A stretch of 64,000 bases of DNA from Apostichopus japonicus (GCF_037975245.1 NC_092583.1:9522764-9586763); one strand, 5' to 3'. Numbered from the stretch's first letter, positions 48,891 through 59,651 are shown. Program-made: numbers and translations. The notes: generated from the letters alone by a model not told the origin.

Positions 48891-50680
48891 TTTCACATGT
48901 TATATTTTTGATATAGCAAATTGAACTTCGTCTATAAATAAAATAAGTGTTACCGAACAATGCAAGCAATGAAAGTGCAAGGATAACCCTTGCGTAATTC
49001 ATGATGTTTTTCCGTGACTATAAGTGCTCGAAGTTTCCGTTAACTTTCGATCTCTTTCTACTCCCCCAGTTGTGTCTTCAGGAATATCGATAACATATAT
49101 GTTTAGCACATTATATACTCATGGCGGTTGTATAGGGAAGTTTGACATGTAGAGAAGGGAGGTAATCTTTTCTTTTCTTTCTTTTATCTTTTTCCTTATT
49201 TTTTTTTTTTTTTTACAATTTGATGAAGTTTAGTTCGTTGCGTAAGTTCAATGCCTGTCGTCGGCAAATTAAGGACTGAATCAAACACATCAACTTTTGA
49301 TCACTCTTTTATTATACTGAGTGACGCATGTCTGCAATCATCTGATGAACTTATATAATCAACGTAATTTAAATGTCGTGAACTGGAATTGAAATCAAAA
49401 TCATGATGCTTGCTCCCCCCCCACCATTCCCTCCCCCAGTTGCCCCTTCCCTTACTCTCCCTAACTACCCAAATTTCCTTTATTTGGCTAACAAAGTGCT
49501 ACGAGAGAACAAGAAATATCACAAAATCCAACCATGTCTGGGTGCTTCACACACTGGACCTCACAACCAAAGCCTTGAAATAAATTCTATAGAAATTGAA
49601 TTTCTCTCTCTCCTCCATCTCTCACATGTGTGTTGTGCTTTAAACTCGCTACGAGGGAATAATGAGTATCTGTAAACGCTTGGCCTTCCGGGAGCTTCGC
49701 CCCGAGACCAAGATGCATATTCCACAGAAATGTAAGGATAATGCCTCTATTTTTGCATTCACAGTTGGCTACAAAGCAAACAAGAACTATACACAAAGAA
49801 ATGCTGCAGCTTCTGGGGGCCACGCCGTGCCGACCGATAAATAGTGTACAGTTAAAGGCCTAATAAAGCAAATTGCCACTTATGTTGTTTTATTTGTCGA
49901 AATGTTGCTCGCTAGGAACAGCCGTCGGTCGCTAAGCGAAGTCGGTCTCGAAATCCCTCTTGGAAAATGGTGAATGTACGACTCTGGTCATATTGATTGA
50001 TTTATTTGTTTCATCACGTGCATATACACAAATGTGATAGGAAGTCCTCTAAAAAACCTTCAGATGGCTTAACAAAGTAAAGGACTCCCTGTAAAGAAAA
50101 GGAAAAAGAAAACTAAATGTATAAGAAAATATGAACATGAACATATCACAATAAAGTTTTGTTCACGTTTACATTAAAACAGTTTCATTAATTAAAATTT
50201 GGTTCACCATTGAAGCATGGGACCCGGGTCCCCCTCTACCGCCCCCCCCCACCCCCAACTTTGAATATTTGGTGCCGTTACTGCTTCAAATACGGAGTTT
50301 CAACCACAATGCATTTGATTTGATTTGATATGATTTATTTTGTGTTTTTTTTTTTTTTTTCACGTGCAAATATTCAATGTGAAAGGAAGTCTTCTATAAA
50401 GCATACAATAGCTTAACAATGGATTCATTGTAAACGGATTCATTACAGCTTAACGGATACATTGTAAACTGGTTGTCTGTGTTTGTTCTGTCTTGATGTT
50501 GGTGCTTGTATATAGGATGTTCTGATATTATATAAGTATGGAAACGTTAAGATGCGGTTCAAACGTTAAGATCTTTTCTACTGATATGGCAACAATTTTC
50601 AAAATTACGAATTGTTCACATAACATATGAAGGAGTTGCAAAAAAATCACTAATTCCTTAAATCTAATTGAGTTAGAAAT
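48891..50680. other. Left flank of the tRNA array
   Basis: No gene recognised. Two diverged copies of a short repeat (about 49993-50100 and 50320-50415: TTTATTTGTTT..., GGAAGTCTTC..., AGCTTAACAA) belong to the family inserted twice within the array. Confidence 0.45.
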
Positions 50681-50788
50681 TCAATGTTTTATTAAGATTC
50701 TATCAGATGTTGTGATGTGTTATGATTTCCGTCTCATTTTAGATATCAGCAAAGCCAAATGTACATACCGCCAACTATCTCATACATC

Positions 50789-50861
50789 GGCCCTGTGGAC
50801 CAATGGATAAGGCATCTGACTACGAATCAGGGGATTCCAGGTTCGAGTCCTGGCAGGGTCG
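50789..50861 (+). tRNA. tRNA-Arg(ACG), unit 1
   Basis: First unit of the array. It has GGACC where others have GGCCC, a D-stem mismatch (C11 to A), so it may be weakened. Confidence 0.8.
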
Positions 50862-50982
50862 AATTACGAACTTTTTCACATAGTATATGTTTTTAAGATT
50901 TTTATCAGATGTTATGATTTCCGTCTCACTTTAGATATCAGCAAAGCCAAATGTGCATACCGCAAAAGTATTCTCATATATC

Positions 50983-51055
50983 GGCCCTGTGGCCCAATGG
51001 ATAAGGCATCTGACTACGAATCAGGGGATTCCAGGTTCGAGTCCTGGCAGGGTCG
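50983..51055 (+). tRNA. tRNA-Arg(ACG), unit 2
   Basis: Consensus sequence; TTTT terminator 3 nt downstream. Confidence 0.95.
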
Positions 51056-51167
51056 AATTTTCACATAGCATATGTTTTTTTGATTTTTATCAAATGTTAT
51101 GATTTCCGTCTCATTTTAGATATCAGCAAAGCCAAATGTACATACCGCCAGATTACTCTCATATATC

Positions 51168-51240
51168 GGCCCTGTGGCCCAATGGATAAGGCATCTGACT
51201 ACGAATCAGGGGATTCCAGGTTCGAGTCCTGGCAGGGTCG
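51168..51240 (+). tRNA. tRNA-Arg(ACG), unit 3
   Basis: Gene intact. The trailer is AATTACGAAAAAATTC, with no close T4; the first TTTT is over 20 nt downstream. Confidence 0.93.
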
Positions 51241-51361
51241 AATTACGAAAAAATTCACATACCATATGCTTTTAAGAGTTTTATCAGATGTTGTGATTTG
51301 CGTCTCATTTTAGATACTAGCAAAGCCAAATGTGCATACCGCAAAATTATTCTCATATATC

Positions 51362-51434
51362 GGCCCTGTGGCCCAATGGATAAGGCATCTGACTTCGAAT
51401 CAGGGGATTCCAGGTTCGAGTCCTGGCAGGGTCG
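51362..51434 (+). tRNA. tRNA-Arg(TCG), unit 4
   Basis: First TCG member; TTTTT 11 nt downstream. Confidence 0.95.
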
Positions 51435-51555
51435 AAGTACAAACTTTTTCACATAGTATATGTTTTTAAGATTTTTATCAGATGTTATGATTTCCGTCTC
51501 ATTTTAGATTATAGCAAAGCCAAATGTGCATACCGCAAAATCAGTCTCATAGATC

Positions 51556-51628
51556 GGCCCTGTGGCCCAATGGATAAGGCATCTGACTACGAATCAGGGG
51601 ATTCCAGGTTCGAGTCCTGGCAGGGTCG
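51556..51628 (+). tRNA. tRNA-Arg(ACG), unit 5
   Basis: Spacer type CATAGATCGG; TTTT at +3. Confidence 0.95.
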
Positions 51629-51740
51629 AATTTTCACATACCATATGCTTTTAAGAGTTTTATCAGATGTTGTGATTTGCGTCTCATTTTAGATACTAGC
51701 AAAGCCAAATGTGCATACCGCAAAATTATTCTCATATATC

Positions 51741-51813
51741 GGCCCTGTGGCCCAATGGATAAGGCATCTGACTTCGAATCAGGGGATTCCAGGTTCGAGT
51801 CCTGGCAGGGTCG
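51741..51813 (+). tRNA. tRNA-Arg(TCG), unit 6
   Basis: Consensus TCG gene; TTTTT downstream. Confidence 0.95.
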
Positions 51814-51934
51814 AATTACAAACTTTTTCACATAGTATATGTTTTTAAGATTTTTATCAGATGTTATGATTTCCGTCTCATTTTAGATTATAGCAAAGCC
51901 AAATGTGCATACCGCAAAATCAGTCTCATAGATC

Positions 51935-52007
51935 GGCCCTGTGGCCCAATGGATAAGGCATCTGACTACGAATCAGGGGATTCCAGGTTCGAGTCCTGGC
52001 AGGGTCG
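51935..52007 (+). tRNA. tRNA-Arg(ACG), unit 7
   Basis: CATAGATCGG spacer; TTTT at +3. Confidence 0.95.
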
Positions 52008-52119
52008 AATTTTCACATAGCATATGTTTTTAAGATTTTTATCAAATGTTATGATTTCCGTCTCATTTTAGATATCAGCAAAGCCAAATGTACATACCGC
52101 CAGATTACTCTCATATATC

Positions 52120-52192
52120 GGCCCTGTGGCCCAATGGATAAGGCATCTGACTACGAATCAGGGGATTCCAGGTTCGACTCCTGGCAGGGTCG
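52120..52192 (+). tRNA. tRNA-Arg(ACG), unit 8
   Basis: T loop TTCGACT, the form I recall for vertebrate tRNA-Arg(ACG). Confidence 0.94.
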
Positions 52193-52313
52193 AATTACGA
52201 ACTTTTTCACATAGTATATGTTTTTAAGATTTTTATCATATGTTATGATTTCCGTCTCATTTTAGATTATAGCAAAGCCAAATGTGCATACCGCCAAATT
52301 AGTCTCATATATC

Positions 52314-52386
52314 GGCCCTGTGGCCCAATGGATAAGGCATCTGACTACGAATCAGGGGATTCCAGGTTCGAGTCCTGGCAGGGTCG
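52314..52386 (+). tRNA. tRNA-Arg(ACG), unit 9
   Basis: Followed by a run of eight T. This linker recurs at unit 39. Confidence 0.95.
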
Positions 52387-52505
52387 AATTACATTTTTTT
52401 TCACATAGTATATGTTTTTAAGATTTTATCAGATTTTATGATTTCCGTCTCAATTTTGATACTAGCAAAGCCAAAAGTGCATATTGCAAATTAGTCTCAT
52501 ATATC

Positions 52506-52578
52506 GGCCCTGTGGCCCAATGGATAAGGCATCTGACTTCGAATCAGGGGATTCCAGAATCGAATCCTAACAAGGTCG
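52506..52578 (+). pseudogene. Decayed tRNA-Arg(TCG), unit 10
   Basis: T arm reads CCAGA-ATCGAAT-CCTAA. The stem is broken and the B box (GGTTCGA) is lost as GAATCGA. The acceptor also carries one mismatch (CAAGGTC). Confidence 0.85.
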
Positions 52579-52688
52579 AATTTTTACATAGCATATCTTT
52601 TTAAGATTTTATCAGATGTTGTGATTTCCGTCTCATTTTAGAAACTAGCAAGGCCGAGTGTGCATATTGTAAATTAATCTCATATATC

Positions 52689-52761
52689 GGCCCTGTGGCC
52701 CAATGGATAAGGCATCTGACTTCGAATCAGGGGATTCCAGAATCGAATCCTGACAAGGTCG
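52689..52761 (+). pseudogene. Decayed tRNA-Arg(TCG), unit 11
   Basis: Same lesion class as unit 10, but the 3' T strand is CCTGA, so unit 10 carries one more change. Confidence 0.85.
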
Positions 52762-52871
52762 AATTTTTACATAGCATATCTTTTTAAGATTTTATCAGAT
52801 GTTGTGATTTCCGTCTCATTTTAGAAACTAGCAAAGCCAAATGTGCATATTGTAAATTAATCTCATATATC

Positions 52872-52944
52872 GGCCCTGTGGCCCAATGGATAAGGCATCT
52901 GACTTCGAATCAGGGGATTCCAGGTTCGAGTCCTGGCAGGGTCG
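52872..52944 (+). tRNA. tRNA-Arg(TCG), unit 12
   Basis: Intact gene on the same spacer type as units 10-11; T6 directly downstream. Confidence 0.94.
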
Positions 52945-53054
52945 ACTTTTTACATGGCATATCTTTTAATATTTTATCAGATATTGTGATTTGCGTCTCA
53001 TTTTAGATATCAGCAAAGCCAAATGTACATACCGCCAAATGTGCCTCATATATC

Positions 53055-53127
53055 GGCCCTGTGGCCCAATGGATAAGGCATCTGACTTCGAATCAGGGGA
53101 TTCCAGGTTCGAGTCCTGGCAGGGTCG
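53055..53127 (+). tRNA. tRNA-Arg(TCG), unit 13
   Basis: Consensus TCG gene. Confidence 0.95.
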
Positions 53128-53245
53128 AATTACGAACTTTTTCACATAGCATATGTTTTTTTTTTTTGTCAGATGTTATCATTTCCGTCTCATTTTAGAT
53201 ACTAGCAAAGCCAAATGTGCATATTGCAAATTAGTCTCATATATC

Positions 53246-53318
53246 GGCCCTGTGGCCCAATGTATAAGGCATCTGACTTCGAATCAGTGGATTCAAGGTT
53301 CGAGTCCTGGCAGGGTCG
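53246..53318 (+). tRNA. tRNA-Arg(TCG), variant unit 14
   Basis: G19 to T in the D loop, G43 to T and C50 to A; probably impaired. Trailer without a close T4. Confidence 0.7.
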
Positions 53319-53439
53319 AATTACGAAAAAATTCACATACCATATGCTTTTAAGAGTTTTATCAGATGTTGTGATTTGCGTCTCATTTTAGAAACTAGCA
53401 AAGCCAAATGTGCATACCGCAAAATTATTCTCATATATC

Positions 53440-53512
53440 GGCCCTGTGGCCCAATGGATAAGGCATCTGACTTCGAATCAGGGGATTCCAGGTTCGAGTC
53501 CTGGCAGGGTCG
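53440..53512 (+). tRNA. tRNA-Arg(TCG), unit 15
   Basis: Consensus TCG gene. Confidence 0.95.
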
Positions 53513-53629
53513 AATTACGAACTTTTTCACATAGCATATGTTTTTTTTTTTGTCAGATGTTATCATTTCCGTCTCATTTTAGATACTAGCAAAGCCAAAT
53601 GTGCATATTGCAAATTAGTCTCATATATC

Positions 53630-53702
53630 GGCCCTGTGGCCCAATGTATAAGGCATCTGACTTCGAATCAGTGGATTCAAGGTTCGAGTCCTGGCAGGGT
53701 CG
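53630..53702 (+). tRNA. tRNA-Arg(TCG), variant unit 16
   Basis: Same three changes as unit 14, but followed by a TTTTT linker starting AAGAACAAAC. Confidence 0.7.
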
Positions 53703-53823
53703 AAGAACAAACTTTTTCACATAGTATATGTTTTTAAGATTTTTATCAGATGTTATGATTTCCGTCTCATTTTAGATTATAGCAAAGCCAAATGTGCATA
53801 CCGCAAAATCAGTCTCATAGATC

Positions 53824-53896
53824 GGCCCTGTGGCCCAATGGATAAGGCATCTGACTACGAATCAGGGGATTCCAGGTTCGAGTCCTGGCAGGGTCG
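53824..53896 (+). tRNA. tRNA-Arg(ACG), unit 17
   Basis: CATAGATCGG spacer; TTTT at +3. Confidence 0.95.
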
Positions 53897-54008
53897 AATT
53901 TTCACATACCATATGCTTTTAAGAGTTTTATCAGATGTTGTGATTTGCGTCTCATTTTAGATTATAGCAAAGCCAAATGTGCATACCGCAAAATTATTCT
54001 CATATATC

Positions 54009-54081
54009 GGCCCTGTGGCCCAATGGATAAGGCATCTGACTTCGAATCAGGGGATTCCAGGTTCGAGTCCTGGCAGGGTCG
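54009..54081 (+). tRNA. tRNA-Arg(TCG), unit 18
   Basis: Consensus TCG gene. Confidence 0.95.
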
Positions 54082-54202
54082 AATTACGAACTTTTTCACA
54101 TAGTATATGTTTTTAAGATTTTTATCAGATGTTATGATTTCCGTCTCATTTTAGATTATAGCAAAGCCAAATGTGCATACCGCAAAATTATTCTCATATA
54201 TC

Positions 54203-54275
54203 GGCCCTGTGGCCCAATGGATAAGGCATCTGACTTCGAATCAGGGGATTCCAGGTTCGAGTCCTGGCAGGGTCG
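54203..54275 (+). tRNA. tRNA-Arg(TCG), unit 19
   Basis: Extra unit relative to the downstream duplicate block. Confidence 0.95.
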
Positions 54276-54396
54276 AATTACGAACTTTTTCACATAGTAT
54301 ATGTTTTTAAGATTTTTATCAGATGTTATGATTTCCGTCTCATTTTAGATTATAGCAAAGCCAAATGTGCATACCGCAAAATCAGTCTCATAGATC

Positions 54397-54469
54397 GGCC
54401 CTGTGGCCCAATGGATAAGGCATCTGACTACGAATCAGGGGATTCCAGGTTCGAGTCCTGGCAGGGTCG
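54397..54469 (+). tRNA. tRNA-Arg(ACG), unit 20
   Basis: CATAGATCGG spacer; TTTT at +3. Confidence 0.95.
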
Positions 54470-54581
54470 AATTTTCACATAGCATATGTTTTTAAGATTT
54501 TTATCAAATGTTATGATTTCCGTCTCATTTTAGATATCAGCAAAGCCAAATGTACATACCGCCAGATTACTCTCATATATC

Positions 54582-54654
54582 GGCCCTGTGGCCCAATGGA
54601 TAAGGCATCTGACTACGAATCAGGGGATTCCAGGTTCGACTCCTGGCAGGGTCG
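54582..54654 (+). tRNA. tRNA-Arg(ACG), unit 21
   Basis: T loop TTCGACT. Confidence 0.94.
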
Positions 54655-54775
54655 AATTACGAACTTTTTCACATAGTATATGTTTTTAAGATTTTTATCA
54701 TATGTTATGATTTCCGTCTCATTTTGGATACTAGCAAAGCCAAATGTGCATAGCGCCAAATTAGTCTCATATATC

Positions 54776-54848
54776 GGCCCTGTGGCCCAATGGATAAGGC
54801 ATCTGACTACGAATCAGGGGATTCCAGGTTCGAGTCCTGGCAGGGTCG
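54776..54848 (+). tRNA. tRNA-Arg(ACG), unit 22
   Basis: Spacer carries GGATACTAGC and GCATAGCGCC. Confidence 0.95.
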
Positions 54849-54960
54849 AATTTTCACATAGCATATGTTTTTAAGATTTTTATCAAATGTTATGATTTCC
54901 GTCTCATTTTAGATATCAGCAAAGCCAAATGTACATACCGCCAGATTACTCTCATATATC

Positions 54961-55033
54961 GGCCCTGTGGCCCAATGGATAAGGCATCTGACTACGAATC
55001 AGGGGATTCCAGGTTCGAGTCCTGGCAGGGTCG
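54961..55033 (+). tRNA. tRNA-Arg(ACG), unit 23
   Basis: Consensus; TTTT at +3. Confidence 0.95.
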
Positions 55034-55145
55034 AATTTTCACATAGCATATGTTTTTAAGATTTTTATCAAATGTTATGATTTCCGTCTCATTTTAGATA
55101 TCAGCAAAGCCAAATGTACATACCGCCAGATTACTCTCATATATC

Positions 55146-55218
55146 GGCCCTGTGGCCCAATGGATAAGGCATCTGACTACGAATCAGGGGATTCCAGGTT
55201 CGACTCCTGGCAGGGTCG
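55146..55218 (+). tRNA. tRNA-Arg(ACG), unit 24
   Basis: T loop TTCGACT; repeats the pattern of unit 21. Confidence 0.94.
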
Positions 55219-55339
55219 AATTACGAACTTTTTCACATAGTATATGTTTTTAAGATTTTTATCATATGTTATGATTTCCGTCTCATTTTGGATACTAGCA
55301 AAGCCAAATGTGCATAGCGCCAAATTAGTCTCATATATC

Positions 55340-55412
55340 GGCCCTGTGGCCCAATGGATAAGGCATCTGACTACGAATCAGGGGATTCCAGGTTCGAGTC
55401 CTGGCAGGGTCG
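55340..55412 (+). tRNA. tRNA-Arg(ACG), unit 25
   Basis: Repeats unit 22; followed by TTTTCATATCTC. Confidence 0.95.
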
Positions 55413-55524
55413 AATTTTCATATCTCATATGCTTTTAAGATTTTTATCAAATGTTATGATTTCCGTCTCATTTTAGATATCAGCAAAGCCAAATGTACAT
55501 ACCGCCAGATTACTCTCATATATC

Positions 55525-55597
55525 GGCCCTGTGGCCCAATGGATAAGGCATCTGACTACGAATCAGGGGATTCCAGGTTCGAGTCCTGGCAGGGTCG
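55525..55597 (+). tRNA. tRNA-Arg(ACG), unit 26
   Basis: Consensus. Confidence 0.95.
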
Positions 55598-55718
55598 AAT
55601 TACAAACTTTTTCACATAGTATATGTTTTAAAGATTTTTATCAGATGTTATGATTTCCGTCTCATTTTAGATAATAGCAATGCCAAATATGCATACCGCC
55701 AAATTATTCTCATATATC

Positions 55719-55791
55719 GGCCCTGTGGCCCAATGGATAAGGCATCTGACTTCGAAACAGGGGATTTCAGGTTCGAGTCCTGGCAGGGTCG
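55719..55791 (+). tRNA. tRNA-Arg(TCG), variant unit 27
   Basis: T39 to A opens the anticodon stem beside the loop (CTTCGAA-ACAGG), and C49 to T makes a wobble. It recurs as units 53 and 61. Confidence 0.75.
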
Positions 55792-55912
55792 AATTACAAA
55801 CTTTTTCACATAGTATATGTTTTTAAGATTTTTATCATATGTTATGATTTCCGTCTGATTTTAGATTATAGCAAAGCCAAATGTGCATACCCCAAAATTA
55901 ATCTCATATATC

Positions 55913-55985
55913 GGCCCTGTGGCCCAATGGATAAGGCATCTGACTACGAATCAGGGGATTCCAGGTTCGAGTCCTGGCAGGGTCG
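55913..55985 (+). tRNA. tRNA-Arg(ACG), unit 28
   Basis: Consensus gene; spacer has the GTCTGATTTTAG variant. Confidence 0.95.
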
Positions 55986-56106
55986 AATTACGAACTTTTT
56001 CACATAGTATATGTTTTTAAGATTTTTATCAGATGTTATGATTTCCGTCTCATTTTAGATATCAGCAAAGCCAAATGTGCATACCGCAAAAGTATTCTCA
56101 TATATC

Positions 56107-56179
56107 GGCCCTGTGGCCCAATGGATAAGGCATCTGACTACGAATCAGGGGATTCCAGGTTCGAGTCCTGGCAGGGTCG
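56107..56179 (+). tRNA. tRNA-Arg(ACG), unit 29
   Basis: Consensus; T6 downstream. Confidence 0.95.
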
Positions 56180-56294
56180 AATTACGAACTTTTTTACATA
56201 GTATATGTTTTTAAGATCTGATCTTGTGATTTGCGTCTCATTTTAGATATCAGCAAAGCCAAATGTACATACCGCCAAATTAGTCTCATATATC

Positions 56295-56367
56295 GGCCCT
56301 GTGGCCCAATGGATAAGGCATCTGACTTCGAATCAGGGGATTCCAGGTTGGAGTCCTGGCAGGGTCG
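56295..56367 (+). tRNA. tRNA-Arg(TCG), variant unit 30
   Basis: C56 to G in the T loop (TTGGAGT) removes a B-box base and the G19-C56 contact. A foreign insertion follows. Confidence 0.75.
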
Positions 56368-56369
56368 AA

Positions 56370-56503
56370 TTACAAAAAAAAATTGTATTTATTAATTTTT
56401 TTTTTTCTTTAGGGAGTCTTCCACTTTGTTAAGCTTTTAAGCTTTATGGAAGACTTCCCTCCGCTTTGTACTTCTGTGGAAAAACAAATAAATAAATAAA
56501 ATT
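56370..56503 (-). repeat. Short interspersed insertion in the array, copy 1
   Basis: On the minus strand it starts with (TTTA)n TTTGTTTTTCC, then GGAGGGAAGTCTTCCATAAA and an inverted partner GTGGAAGACTCCCT, forming a hairpin. Diverged relatives lie left of the array at 49993-50100 and 50320-50415. The same insertion is at 61440-61574. Confidence 0.75.
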
Positions 56504-56607
56504 CACATAGTATATGTTTTTAAGATTTTATCAGATGTTGTGATTTCCGTCTCAACTTAGAAACTAGCAAAGCCAAATGTGCATATTGCAAATTAATCTC
56601 ATATATC

Positions 56608-56680
56608 GGCCCTGTGGCCCAATGGATAAGGCATCTGACTTCGAATCAGGGGATTCCAGGTTCGAGTCCTGGCAGGGTCG
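56608..56680 (+). tRNA. tRNA-Arg(TCG), unit 31
   Basis: Consensus gene after the insertion. Confidence 0.95.
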
Positions 56681-56800
56681 AATTACGAACTTTTTCACAT
56701 AGCATATGTTTTTCTTATTTTTATCAGATGTTATCATTTCCGTCTCATTTTAGATACTAGCAAAGCCAAATGTGCATATTGCAAATTAGTCTCATATATC

Positions 56801-56873
56801 GGCCCTGTGGCCCAATGTATAAGGCATCTGACTTCGAATCAGGGGATTCAAGGTTCGAGTCCTGGCAGGGTCG
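56801..56873 (+). tRNA. tRNA-Arg(TCG), variant unit 32
   Basis: G19 to T and C50 to A, but G43 kept, unlike unit 14. No close T4. Confidence 0.72.
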
Positions 56874-56994
56874 AATTACGAAAAAATTCACATACCATAT
56901 GCTTTTAAGAGTTTTATCAGATGTTGTGATTTGCGTCTCATTTTAGATACTAGCAAAGCCAAATGTGCATACCGCAAAATCAGTCTCATATATC

Positions 56995-57067
56995 GACCCT
57001 GTGGCCCAATGGATAAGGCATCTGACTTCGAATCAGGGGATTCCAGGTTCGAGTCCTGGCAGGGTCG
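56995..57067 (+). tRNA. tRNA-Arg(TCG), unit 33
   Basis: G2 to A turns the G-U pair of the acceptor into A-U (GACCCTG). Confidence 0.93.
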
Positions 57068-57188
57068 AATTACAAACTTTTTCACATAGTATATGTTTTT
57101 AAGATTTTTATCAGATGTTATGATTTCCGTCTCATTTTAGATTATAGCAAAGCCAAATGTGCATACCGCAAAATCAGTCTCATAGATC

Positions 57189-57261
57189 GGCCCTGTGGCC
57201 CAATGGATAAGGCATCTGACTACGAATCAGGGGATTCCAGGTTCGAGTCCTGGCAGGGTCG
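57189..57261 (+). tRNA. tRNA-Arg(ACG), unit 34
   Basis: CATAGATCGG spacer. Confidence 0.95.
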
Positions 57262-57382
57262 AATTACAAACTTTTTCACATAGTATATGTTTTAAAGATT
57301 TTTATCAGATGTTATGATTTCCGTCTCATTTTAGATTATAGTAAAGCCAAATGTGCATACCGCCAAATTAGTCTCATAGATC

Positions 57383-57455
57383 GGTCATGTGGCCCAATGG
57401 ATAAGGTATCTGACTACGAATCAGGGGATTCCAGGTTCGAGTCCTGGCAGGGTCG
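57383..57455 (+). tRNA. tRNA-Arg(ACG), variant unit 35
   Basis: Acceptor 5' strand GGTCATG has a mismatch, and C25 is T; probably impaired. No second copy in the window. Confidence 0.7.
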
Positions 57456-57567
57456 AATTTTCACATACCATATGCTTTTAAGAGTTTTATCAGATGTTGT
57501 GATTTGCGTCTCATTTTAGATACTAGCAAAGCCAAATGTGCATACCGCAAAATTATTCTCATATATC

Positions 57568-57640
57568 GGCCCTGTGGCCCAATGGATAAGGCATCTGACT
57601 TCGAATCAGGGGATTCCAGGTTCGAGTCCTGGCAGGGTCG
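57568..57640 (+). tRNA. tRNA-Arg(TCG), unit 36
   Basis: Consensus. Confidence 0.95.
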
Positions 57641-57761
57641 AATTACAAACTTTTTCACATAGTATATGTTTTTAAGATTTTTATCAGATGTTATGATTTC
57701 CGTCTCATTTTAGATTATAGCAAAGCCAAATGTGCATACCGCAAAATCAGTCTCATAGATC

Positions 57762-57834
57762 GGCCCTGTGGCCCAATGGATAAGGCATCTGACTACGAAT
57801 CAGGGGATTCCAGGTTCGAGTCCTGGCAGGGTCG
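57762..57834 (+). tRNA. tRNA-Arg(ACG), unit 37
   Basis: CATAGATCGG spacer; TTTT at +3. Confidence 0.95.
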
Positions 57835-57946
57835 AATTTTCACATAGCATATGTTTTTAAGATTTTTATCAAATGTTATGATTTCCGTCTCATTTTAGAT
57901 ATCAGCAAAGCCAAATGTACATACCGCCAGATTACTCTCATATATC

Positions 57947-58019
57947 GGCCCTGTGGCCCAATGGATAAGGCATCTGACTACGAATCAGGGGATTCCAGGT
58001 TCGACTCCTGGCAGGGTCG
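57947..58019 (+). tRNA. tRNA-Arg(ACG), unit 38
   Basis: T loop TTCGACT; pairs with unit 8 in the duplicated block. Confidence 0.94.
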
Positions 58020-58140
58020 AATTACGAACTTTTTCACATAGTATATGTTTTTAAGATTTTTATCATATGTTATGATTTCCGTCTCATTTTAGATTATAGC
58101 AAAGCCAAATGTGCATACCGCCAAATTAGTCTCATATATC

Positions 58141-58213
58141 GGCCCTGTGGCCCAATGGATAAGGCATCTGACTACGAATCAGGGGATTCCAGGTTCGAGT
58201 CCTGGCAGGGTCG
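58141..58213 (+). tRNA. tRNA-Arg(ACG), unit 39
   Basis: Pairs with unit 9 (T8 linker). Confidence 0.95.
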
Positions 58214-58332
58214 AATTACATTTTTTTTCACATAGTATATGTTTTTAAGATTTTATCAGATTTTATGATTTCCGTCTCAATTTTGATACTAGCAAAGCCA
58301 AAAGTGCATATTGCAAATTAGTCTCATATATC

Positions 58333-58405
58333 GGCCCTGTGGCCCAATGGATAAGGCATCTGACTTCGAATCAGGGGATTCCAGAATCGAATCCTAACAA
58401 GGTCG
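58333..58405 (+). pseudogene. Decayed tRNA-Arg(TCG), unit 40
   Basis: Duplicate of unit 10 with the same broken T arm. Confidence 0.85.
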
Positions 58406-58515
58406 AATTTTTACATAGCATATCTTTTTAAGATTTTATCAGATGTTGTGATTTCCGTCTCATTTTAGAAACTAGCAAGGCCGAGTGTGCATATTGTAAA
58501 TTAATCTCATATATC

Positions 58516-58588
58516 GGCCCTGTGGCCCAATGGATAAGGCATCTGACTTCGAATCAGGGGATTCCAGAATCGAATCCTGACAAGGTCG
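58516..58588 (+). pseudogene. Decayed tRNA-Arg(TCG), unit 41
   Basis: Duplicate of unit 11. Confidence 0.85.
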
Positions 58589-58698
58589 AATTTTTACATA
58601 GCATATCTTTTTAAGATTTTATCAGATGTTGTGATTTCCGTCTCATTTTAGAAACTAGCAAAGCCAAATGTGCATATTGTAAATTAATCTCATATATC

Positions 58699-58771
58699 GG
58701 CCCTGTGGCCCAATGGATAAGGCATCTGACTTCGAATCAGGGGATTCCAGGTTCGAGTCCTGGCAGGGTCG
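58699..58771 (+). tRNA. tRNA-Arg(TCG), unit 42
   Basis: Duplicate of unit 12, intact. Confidence 0.94.
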
Positions 58772-58881
58772 ACTTTTTACATGGCATATCTTTTAATATT
58801 TTATCAGATATTGTGATTTGCGTCTCATTTTAGATATCAGCAAAGCCAAATGTACATACCGCCAAATGTGCCTCATATATC

Positions 58882-58954
58882 GGCCCTGTGGCCCAATGGA
58901 TAAGGCATCTGACTTCGAATCAGGGGATTCCAGGTTCGAGTCCTGGCAGGGTCG
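58882..58954 (+). tRNA. tRNA-Arg(TCG), unit 43
   Basis: Duplicate of unit 13. Its downstream T tract is interrupted by a G, unlike unit 13. Confidence 0.95.
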
Positions 58955-59072
58955 AATTACGAACTTTTTCACATAGCATATGTTTTGTTTTTTTGTCAGA
59001 TGTTATCATTTCCGTCTCATTTTAGATACTAGCAAAGCCAAATGTGCATATTGCAAATTAGTCTCATATATC

Positions 59073-59145
59073 GGCCCTGTGGCCCAATGTATAAGGCATC
59101 TGACTTCGAATCAGTGGATTCAAGGTTCGAGTCCTGGCAGGGTCG
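59073..59145 (+). tRNA. tRNA-Arg(TCG), variant unit 44
   Basis: Duplicate of unit 14 with the same three changes. Confidence 0.7.
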
Positions 59146-59266
59146 AATTACGAAAAAATTCACATACCATATGCTTTTAAGAGTTTTATCAGATGTTGTG
59201 ATTTGCGTCTCATTTTAGAAACTAGCAAAGCCAAATGTGCATACCGCAAAATTATTCTCATATATC

Positions 59267-59339
59267 GGCCCTGTGGCCCAATGGATAAGGCATCTGACTT
59301 CGAATCAGGGGATTCCAGGTTCGAGTCCTGGCAGGGTCG
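59267..59339 (+). tRNA. tRNA-Arg(TCG), unit 45
   Basis: Duplicate of unit 15. Confidence 0.95.
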
Positions 59340-59457
59340 AATTACGAACTTTTTCACATAGCATATGTTTTTTTTTTTTGTCAGATGTTATCATTTCCGT
59401 CTCATTTTAGATACTAGCAAAGCCAAATGTGCATATTGCAAATTAGTCTCATATATC

Positions 59458-59530
59458 GGCCCTGTGGCCCAATGTATAAGGCATCTGACTTCGAATCAGT
59501 GGATTCAAGGTTCGAGTCCTGGCAGGGTCG
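59458..59530 (+). tRNA. tRNA-Arg(TCG), variant unit 46
   Basis: Duplicate of unit 16. Confidence 0.7.
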
Positions 59531-59651
59531 AAGAACAAACTTTTTCACATAGTATATGTTTTTAAGATTTTTATCAGATGTTATGATTTCCGTCTCATTT
59601 TAGATTATAGCAAAGCCAAATGTGCATACCGCAAAATCAGTCTCATAGATC

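Noticed and set aside
49403-49844. Short plus-strand open frames left of the array
   Set aside because: They look weakly coding (KRLAFRELRPETK...), but I could not tie them to any family or splice model; a retro-copied fragment is possible.
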